Assembly (NCBI RefSeq): GCF_900182745.1
Contig: NZ_FXTY01000001.1
Coordinates: forward strand, 372,001 to 436,000
DNA from: Shimia sagamensis
GTDB lineage: Bacteria > Pseudomonadota > Alphaproteobacteria > Rhodobacterales > Rhodobacteraceae
DNA length: 64,000 nucleotides
Direction: 5' to 3'
The position numbers and the translations under genes are program-made. Below the pieces are notes generated by a model. The model did not search any database. It was not told the DNA's origin and saw nothing but the letters and a program-made list of their open reading frames with translations. Below are positions 59,412 through 64,000 of the stretch, piece after piece (within the stretch, counting starts at the first letter, position 1; the number at the start of each line of letters is the position of its first letter).

Positions 59412-60356
59412 TCACTCTGGCGCGCGCAAAGTTTGAGGCGTTTTGTCAAACTCCACTTTGAAGGCCCGCGTCATAGCTGCCGGATTTTGATACCCACAGC
59501 GCAAAGCGATTTCGGCCACGCTCATATCCGTGTCTACCACCAATTTGCGCGCCAGATTGAGCCGTAATCGCCGATAGACGGTTGCAGGCGTTGCCCCCAA
59601 TTCCGACAACATGCGTACCGACAGCGTTTTTTGCGTCACGCCCGCTGCCCGCGCCACTTCTGGCAGGGCGAGTGGCTCCTCCAAATGACCCTGCATCACC
59701 GCCAAGGCCCGGTTCACCACCCGCCCAGCGGGCGTCGCGCGCCCTTCGTGTGAGCGCGCACTTTCACGGGTCATGAACAGCTGCGCCACTTCGAGCGCCA
59801 GCGCCTGCCCAAAGTCGCGCCCAATCAGAAACATGACCAAATCGAACGCCGCCATGGCCCCTGAACAGGTCACCCGCGTGCCATCAATCACAAACCGCTC
59901 GCGTTCTGCGTTCACATCCGGAAAGCGTTCGGCAAATGAAGTCAGCTCTTCCCAATGGATGGTGGCGCGATGCCCCTCCAGCAGACCGGCCTCGGCCATC
60001 AACCAACTGCCTGTGTCCATGCCACATACGGTGTCAAACCGTTTGGCCGCCGCCCTTAAGGCATTCTGTGTTCGCCACCCCGCATGGCCTAGAAACCCAT
60101 ATGACGGCATCACCACAAGCATATCGCCCGTAAAATCACTCAGCCGCCCATGCGGCGCCACCGGCAGCTGACTGGAACTTGCCACCGCCGTGCCGTCGAG
60201 GGACAGAAATGTCCAATCATAGAGCGCTTTGCCCGACAGTGTATTGGCCGCCCGCATCGGTTCCATGGTGTTTGCCAGACAATGGTTGGAAAACCCGTCA
60301 AACAGCAAAACCCCAATCTTCTGCGGTGCAGCGGATGTATTTAGCCAAGTCTGCAT
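59412..60356 (-). CDS. GlxA-family transcriptional regulator (DJ-1/PfpI domain plus AraC HTH)
   Basis: The 314-residue protein has an N-terminal DJ-1/PfpI-like domain (about 13-190; KIGVLLFDGFSNHCLANTMEPMRAAN, VCGMDTGSWLMAEAGLLEG with the nucleophile position Asp instead of Cys) and a C-terminal AraC double HTH (LALPEVARAAGVTQKTLSVRM, then MSVAEIALRCGYQNPAAMTRAFK). GlxA-type regulators of roseobacters often govern carnitine, choline or related catabolism. It is divergent from the acyl-CoA dehydrogenase (76-bp gap) and probably controls that operon. Confidence 0.9.
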   Translation of the reverse strand: MQTWLNTSAAPQKIGVLLFDGFSNHCLANTMEPMRAANTLSGKALYDWTFLSLDGTAVASSSQLPVAPHGRLSDFTGDMLVVMPSYGFLGHAGWRTQNALRAAAKRFDTVCGMDTGSWLMAEAGLLEGHRATIHWEELTSFAERFPDVNAERERFVIDGTRVTCSGAMAAFDLVMFLIGRDFGQALALEVAQLFMTRESARSHEGRATPAGRVVNRALAVMQGHLEEPLALPEVARAAGVTQKTLSVRMLSELGATPATVYRRLRLNLARKLVVDTDMSVAEIALRCGYQNPAAMTRAFKVEFDKTPQTLRAPE

Positions 60357-60432
60357 GGCTTGACGCTATTCCTGCATGATATCGCTGGTCAAGCGCGCTC
60401 TGCTGGTAATCAGACAGTTGAGGAAGCGCCCC

Positions 60433-61593
60433 ATGCAGTTTGATCTGACCGAAGAGCAGGAGATGATTGTCTCCACCGTCCGCAGTTTTGTGGAAAATGA
60501 GATTTACCCTTACGAGGACGAGGTTGAGCGCACCGGTGAAATCCCCGAAGGCCTCGGCGAGCAGATCAAACAGAAGGTCATCGACCTGGGGTTTTATGCC
60601 TGTAACTTTCCCGAAGAGGTGGGTGGCGCGGGCCTGAACCATCTCGACTTCACCTTGGTTGAACGCGAACTTGGACGTGGTTCCATGGCCCTCACCCATT
60701 TTTTTGGCCGGCCGCAAAACATCTTGATGGCCTGCGAAGGGGAGCAGAAAGACCGCTATCTTCTCCCCGCCGTACGTGGCGAGCGCATGGACGCTTTGGC
60801 GATGACCGAACCCGGCGCGGGCTCTGACGTGCGCGGCATGAAATGCGCTGCCGTGCGCGATGGCGGCGACTGGGTAATCAACGGCAACAAACATTTTATT
60901 AGTGGCGCGGAACACGCTGACTTTTTCATCGTCTTTGTCGCCACCGGCGAAGATCAAACCCCAAGGGGCCCAAAAAAACGCATCACCACCTTCCTTGTAG
61001 ACCGTGACACACCGGGCTTCACCGTGCGGGACGGCTACAAATCGGTGAGCCACCGTGGCTACAAAAACATGGTATTGGAGTTTGATGACTGTCGCCTGCC
61101 GGACGCACAAGTTTTGGGTGAGGTTGATGGTGGTTTTGCCGTCATGAACGAATGGCTCTACGCCACCCGCATAACAGTGGCCGCCTTCTGTGTGGGCCGC
61201 GCCCGCCGCGCCTTTGATTATGCGCTGGATTATGCCGCCCAGCGCGAGCAATTTGGCCAACCCATCGGCAGATTTCAGGGCATTGGGTTTCAGATCGCTG
61301 ACATGATCACCGAAATCGACGCCGCCGATCTGCTGACACTGTCCGCTGCCGCGCGGCTTGACCGCGGCCTGCCGTCAAACCGCGAAATTGCCTCTGCCAA
61401 ACTTTATGCCACGGAAATGCTGGCCCGCGTGACCGACGCTGCAATCCAGATCCACGGCGGTATGGGGCTGATGGATGACTACCCTCTTGAGCGCTTCTGG
61501 CGCGACGCACGCGTAGAACGCATCTGGGACGGCACCAGCGAAATCCAGCGCCACATCATCAGCCGCGACCTGCTGCGGCCACTGGGGGCATGA
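60433..61593 (+). CDS. Acyl-CoA dehydrogenase
   Basis: Start ATG 60433 (MQFDLTEEQ) follows GAGGAAG. The 386-residue flavoprotein has AMTEPGAGSDVRGMKC (FAD/substrate loop), VINGNKHFISGAEHADFF, YAAQREQFGQPIGRFQGIGFQIADM and the closing QIHGGMGLMDDYPLERFWRDARVERIWDGTSEIQR with the conserved arginine network. The position usually holding the catalytic Glu (R-D-x-R-x-x-x-I-x-E/D-G-T) has Asp (IWDGTSEI), a known variation. It oxidises an acyl-CoA at the alpha-beta carbons; with the regulator and the acyl-CoA synthetase nearby, a short or medium unusual acyl-CoA is likely. Confidence 0.93.
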   Translation: MQFDLTEEQEMIVSTVRSFVENEIYPYEDEVERTGEIPEGLGEQIKQKVIDLGFYACNFPEEVGGAGLNHLDFTLVERELGRGSMALTHFFGRPQNILMACEGEQKDRYLLPAVRGERMDALAMTEPGAGSDVRGMKCAAVRDGGDWVINGNKHFISGAEHADFFIVFVATGEDQTPRGPKKRITTFLVDRDTPGFTVRDGYKSVSHRGYKNMVLEFDDCRLPDAQVLGEVDGGFAVMNEWLYATRITVAAFCVGRARRAFDYALDYAAQREQFGQPIGRFQGIGFQIADMITEIDAADLLTLSAAARLDRGLPSNREIASAKLYATEMLARVTDAAIQIHGGMGLMDDYPLERFWRDARVERIWDGTSEIQRHIISRDLLRPLGA

Positions 61594-61659
61594 TGTCTCC
61601 CGTTGCGTTGCGCGGGCGCCTGCGGCACACCTACGGCAAAAAGCTGAGGGAGCTGCCCT

Positions 61660-61941
61660 ATGAAACCTTCTGTCACGATCACCTACTGCGTCGGCTGCAA
61701 CTGGTTGTTGCGCGCGGGCTGGATGGCGCAGGAACTGTTGTCCACCTTCAAGGACGACCTTGCTGGCGTGACCATTACCCCGGCCGAGGTGCCGGGAACC
61801 TACAGGGTCACGGTCAACAACACCGTGATCTGGGACCGCAAACGCGATGGCGGATTTCCCGAAGCCAAAGAGTTGAAAAAACGCTTGCGCGACGTGATCG
61901 AACCGGACCGCGATTTGGGTCATTTAGACCGCAGCAGTTAA
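61660..61941 (+). CDS. SelT/SelW/SelH-family thioredoxin-like protein
   Basis: The 93-residue protein has the Rdx motif TYCVGCNWLLRAGWMAQEL with a CxxC redox pair near residues 10-13 (Cys in place of selenocysteine), and a C-terminal IWDRKRDGGFPEAKELKKRLRDVI. The family has a thioredoxin-like fold and an unknown redox partner. It lies 66 nt after the acyl-CoA dehydrogenase with a GAGGGAG site and is likely in the same transcript. Confidence 0.9.
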   Translation: MKPSVTITYCVGCNWLLRAGWMAQELLSTFKDDLAGVTITPAEVPGTYRVTVNNTVIWDRKRDGGFPEAKELKKRLRDVIEPDRDLGHLDRSS

Positions 61942-61958
61942 ACGCAGCGCCACGCATC

Positions 61959-62006
61959 GTGGGGGCCAGCCCCCACACCCCCGGAGTATTTGTGGTCAGA
62001 AGAAGC
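61959..62006 (+). repeat. Short palindromic intergenic element of the Rhodobacteraceae type
   Basis: GTGGGGG-CCAG-CCCCCAC (61959-61976) is followed by ACCCCCGGAGTATTTGTGGTCAGAAGAAG. This C/G palindrome plus a CCCCGG(A/G)xATTTxTGxxCAGAAGAAG tail is familiar to me as a recurring sequence behind genes in Rhodobacteraceae genomes. I see one copy in this window. A second inverted repeat, GCCCCCCG / CGGGGGGC with a 16-nt loop, follows near 62017-62048 and could act as a terminator. Confidence 0.55.
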
Positions 62007-62164
62007 CATGGATCCGCCCCCCGTAGAGTAGACATTGACCGGGGGGCTTCTCCTGACGCGGCCATCGGCGCTCCCGCCTGTACCGCGTTTTTATATTTCC
62101 GCACCGTGGTTAACAAAGGGTTACCCGCAATGGAGGTCGGGCCTGGCGTTGCGGGGATCCTGCT

Positions 62165-64000
62165 ATGAGCCGCGACCTCTCCCGCCTGATCCGCCCCAAA
62201 ACCATCGCCGTTGTCGGCGGCGGCGCGTGGTGTGCCGAAGTCATCCGGCAAACCGCAAAGATTGGCTTTGACGGCGCCATTTGGCCAGTGCACCCCAAAT
62301 CTCGCGAAGTTTTGGGGCACAAAGCCTATGCTTCCATTGAAGCCTTGCCCGCCCCTCCAGACGCCAGTTTTGTCGGCATCAACCGGCATGCAACAATCCA
62401 AAGTGTCAAAGATCTCGCGGCCAAAGGCGCAGGCGGTGCTGTATGTTTCGCCTCGGGCTTTTCCGAGGCTGCTGCCGAAGATACGGACAGTACCGGTCTT
62501 CAGGCCGCGCTGATCGCCGCTGCGGGCGACATGCCGATCCTCGGTCCCAACTGCTATGGCCTTATCAACGCTTTAGACGGCGTGGCCATCTGGCCGGACC
62601 AACATGGCTGCATCCGTGTCGACAGCGGTGTTGCGATCCTGACCCAAAGCTCCAACATCGCCATCAACCTCACCAATCAGCAACGTGGCTTGCCCATTGC
62701 CTATGTCGCCACCTGCGGGAACATGGCGCAACTCAATCAGGCGGACATCGCCAGCGCCCTCCTCGACGATGCGCGTGTCACAGCGCTTGGCCTTCATATC
62801 GAAGGCTTCACCAACCTACGCAGCTGGGAAACGCTGGCCGCCAAAGCCCACGAAAAAGGCGTTCCCGTTGTTGTCCTGAAAGTTGGCGCCAGTAACGAGG
62901 CCCAAGCCGCCACCATAAGCCACACGGCCGCCCTGGCAGGGAGTGACGCAGGCGCAGACGCCTTGATCACGCGCCTCGGCTTTGCCCGTGTGCGCGATCT
63001 GCCGGTGTTTCTGGAAACCCTGAAGTTGCTACACTTCAATGGCCCGTTGTCCGCCCCCACAATCGCCTCGATCAGCTGTTCTGGCGGCGAGGCCAGCCTC
63101 ATGGCGGACACGGCCCTGAACAGCGGCCTCACCTTTCCGCCCCTATCAGACACCCAACGCACAAGGCTTGGTGACATCCTCGGCCCCATGGTCGCACTTG
63201 CCAACCCGCTGGATTACCACACCTATATATGGCGCGACGTCGCTACGATGGCCAAAGCCTGGTCCGCCATGATGACCCCCGACATCGGCCTGACATTCTC
63301 TGTAGTAGACTATCCGCCAGAAAACCGCGCCGACTGGGACTGCGCCACAGAAGCCGCCATCAAGGCCCACAAATCCTCAGGCCGCCCCATGGCCGTGGTC
63401 GCATCCTTGCCAGAGTTGCTCCCTCCCGATGTGACCCATTCCCTGATTGACGGCGGCGTTGTGCCAATGCATGGCCTGCGCGAGGCAATCTCTGCCGCAG
63501 CTGCCACCACGCAAATTTCTGCACCTGACACCGCCCCTTTGGCGCTCGTGTCTGCCGAGCCACCCCAAACGCCTCACGTGCTCTCCGAGCGCCAAGCCAA
63601 AACTGCGCTCGCTGCCCACGGCCTCGACACCCCACGCAGCGTTTCTGTGACCAGCACGGGCAACCTCACCAAAGCTGCCGAAGGCCTGACGCCGCCATTG
63701 GTGCTCAAGGGCCAAGGTATCGCCCATAAAACAGAAGCCGGAGCCGTAAAACTCCGCCTCACTACGGCGGATCTACCCGCCGCGGCACACGCCATGCCAA
63801 CCGACAGCTTCCTGATCGAAGAAATGATCGACGATGCAGTGGTCGAACTGCTCATCGGCGTCACCCGCGACCCGGCGCATGGTTTTGTGCTCACCCTCGC
63901 CGCTGGCGGCACGCTTACCGAAGTGCTGTCTGACAGCGCATCGCTCTTGATCCCGGCCAGCCCAGCGACAATCCGCGCCGCGCTTACCTCTCTCAAAATC
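62165..64000 (+). CDS. ADP-forming acyl-CoA synthetase (acetate-CoA ligase family), 3' partial
   Basis: The frame is open from ATG 62165 (MSRDLSRLIRPKTIAVVGGG) to the window end, 612 codons, so the C-terminus is missing. Order: a CoA-binding domain (about 5-130; IAVVGGGAWCAEVI, ILGPNCYGL), a succinyl-CoA-synthetase-like flavodoxin domain (about 150-420; SHTAALAG, SCSGGEASLMAD), and an ATP-grasp domain (about 470 onward; LSERQAKTALAAHGL, VLKGQGIAHKTEAGAVKL). These synthetases form acyl-CoA with ATP giving ADP and phosphate through a phosphohistidine. With the acyl-CoA dehydrogenase upstream it may activate an unusual carboxylate such as carnitine- or aromatic-type acids. Confidence 0.9.
   Translation, partial: MSRDLSRLIRPKTIAVVGGGAWCAEVIRQTAKIGFDGAIWPVHPKSREVLGHKAYASIEALPAPPDASFVGINRHATIQSVKDLAAKGAGGAVCFASGFSEAAAEDTDSTGLQAALIAAAGDMPILGPNCYGLINALDGVAIWPDQHGCIRVDSGVAILTQSSNIAINLTNQQRGLPIAYVATCGNMAQLNQADIASALLDDARVTALGLHIEGFTNLRSWETLAAKAHEKGVPVVVLKVGASNEAQAATISHTAALAGSDAGADALITRLGFARVRDLPVFLETLKLLHFNGPLSAPTIASISCSGGEASLMADTALNSGLTFPPLSDTQRTRLGDILGPMVALANPLDYHTYIWRDVATMAKAWSAMMTPDIGLTFSVVDYPPENRADWDCATEAAIKAHKSSGRPMAVVASLPELLPPDVTHSLIDGGVVPMHGLREAISAAAATTQISAPDTAPLALVSAEPPQTPHVLSERQAKTALAAHGLDTPRSVSVTSTGNLTKAAEGLTPPLVLKGQGIAHKTEAGAVKLRLTTADLPAAAHAMPTDSFLIEEMIDDAVVELLIGVTRDPAHGFVLTLAAGGTLTEVLSDSASLLIPASPATIRAALTSLKI

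Noticed and set aside
1..64000. CRISPR arrays, tRNA or rRNA genes, prophage or integrase genes
   Set aside because: No regularly spaced repeats, no cloverleaf-like segments noticed in the short gaps, and no mobile-element protein was recognised in any frame.

Overview
The window looks like the chromosome of a marine alphaproteobacterium of the Rhodobacteraceae (Roseobacter group). The reasons are the moderately high GC, dense operons with ATGA start/stop overlaps, and typical roseobacter gene neighbourhoods (DUF3305/DUF3306 and TorD beside formate dehydrogenase, MIPS-containing lipid genes, GlxA-type regulators). I see no rRNA, tRNA, CRISPR array, insertion sequence or phage gene.

Layout. 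1-1602 is the 3' part of a U32-family (TrhP/YegQ-like) tRNA-modification gene. 1634-9418 (minus) is a tightly overlapping eight-gene glycan operon: UDP-HexNAc dehydrogenase, four glycosyltransferases, a histidine phosphatase, a polysaccharide deacetylase-like protein and a methyltransferase. 9614-12664 (plus) holds a large MscS-type channel and a small J-domain protein. 12695-18547 (minus) is a complete family-5 (oligopeptide-type) ABC importer.

18864-31710 is the most unusual region. A plus-strand run encodes a serine-palmitoyltransferase-like PLP enzyme, a small exported protein, inositol-3-phosphate synthase, an SDR closely resembling eukaryotic 3-ketosphinganine reductase, a CdsA-like CTP transferase, an orphan LptF/LptG-like pair and a PimA-like GT4 glycosyltransferase. 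After a terminator come an FGGY kinase and a CDP-alcohol phosphatidyltransferase. Facing them on the minus strand are a polytopic membrane protein and a SyrD-like ABC exporter. Together these look like a pathway making and moving a sphingoid- and/or inositol-containing, possibly mannosylated, envelope lipid. I regard this as the candidate undescribed system.

31849-43687 (minus) is a formate dehydrogenase operon: DUF3305, DUF3306, TorD-like chaperone, small Tat protein, FdhA (Cys-type), FdhB, FdhC, a WD40-cytochrome c fusion, a 41-residue membrane peptide and an NtrC/NtrB-like two-component pair. The response regulator of that pair has lost the sigma-54-contacting GAFTGA loop. Divergent from it are a multi-cluster ferredoxin (44020-45993), a cytochrome c with a TupA-like front half, a DUF6494-like protein, an Mrp ATPase, a biotin/lipoate-ligase-like protein and a DUF6505-like protein. 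A tungstate importer (tupBCA, 49307-51530) follows, preceded by a structured leader that may be a Moco/Tuco riboswitch. This arrangement suggests a tungsten-dependent, membrane-bound periplasmic formate dehydrogenase.

51865-64000 is more ordinary metabolism: an orphan TRAP binding protein, cysteine synthase, an HU protein, an AMP nucleosidase/adenine deaminase pair (AMP to adenine to hypoxanthine), a class II aldolase-like protein, a small membrane protein, a GlxA-like regulator divergent from an acyl-CoA dehydrogenase, a SelW-like CxxC protein, and an ADP-forming acyl-CoA synthetase cut by the window end. All function calls rest on reading motifs and family resemblance by eye; no database search was run.
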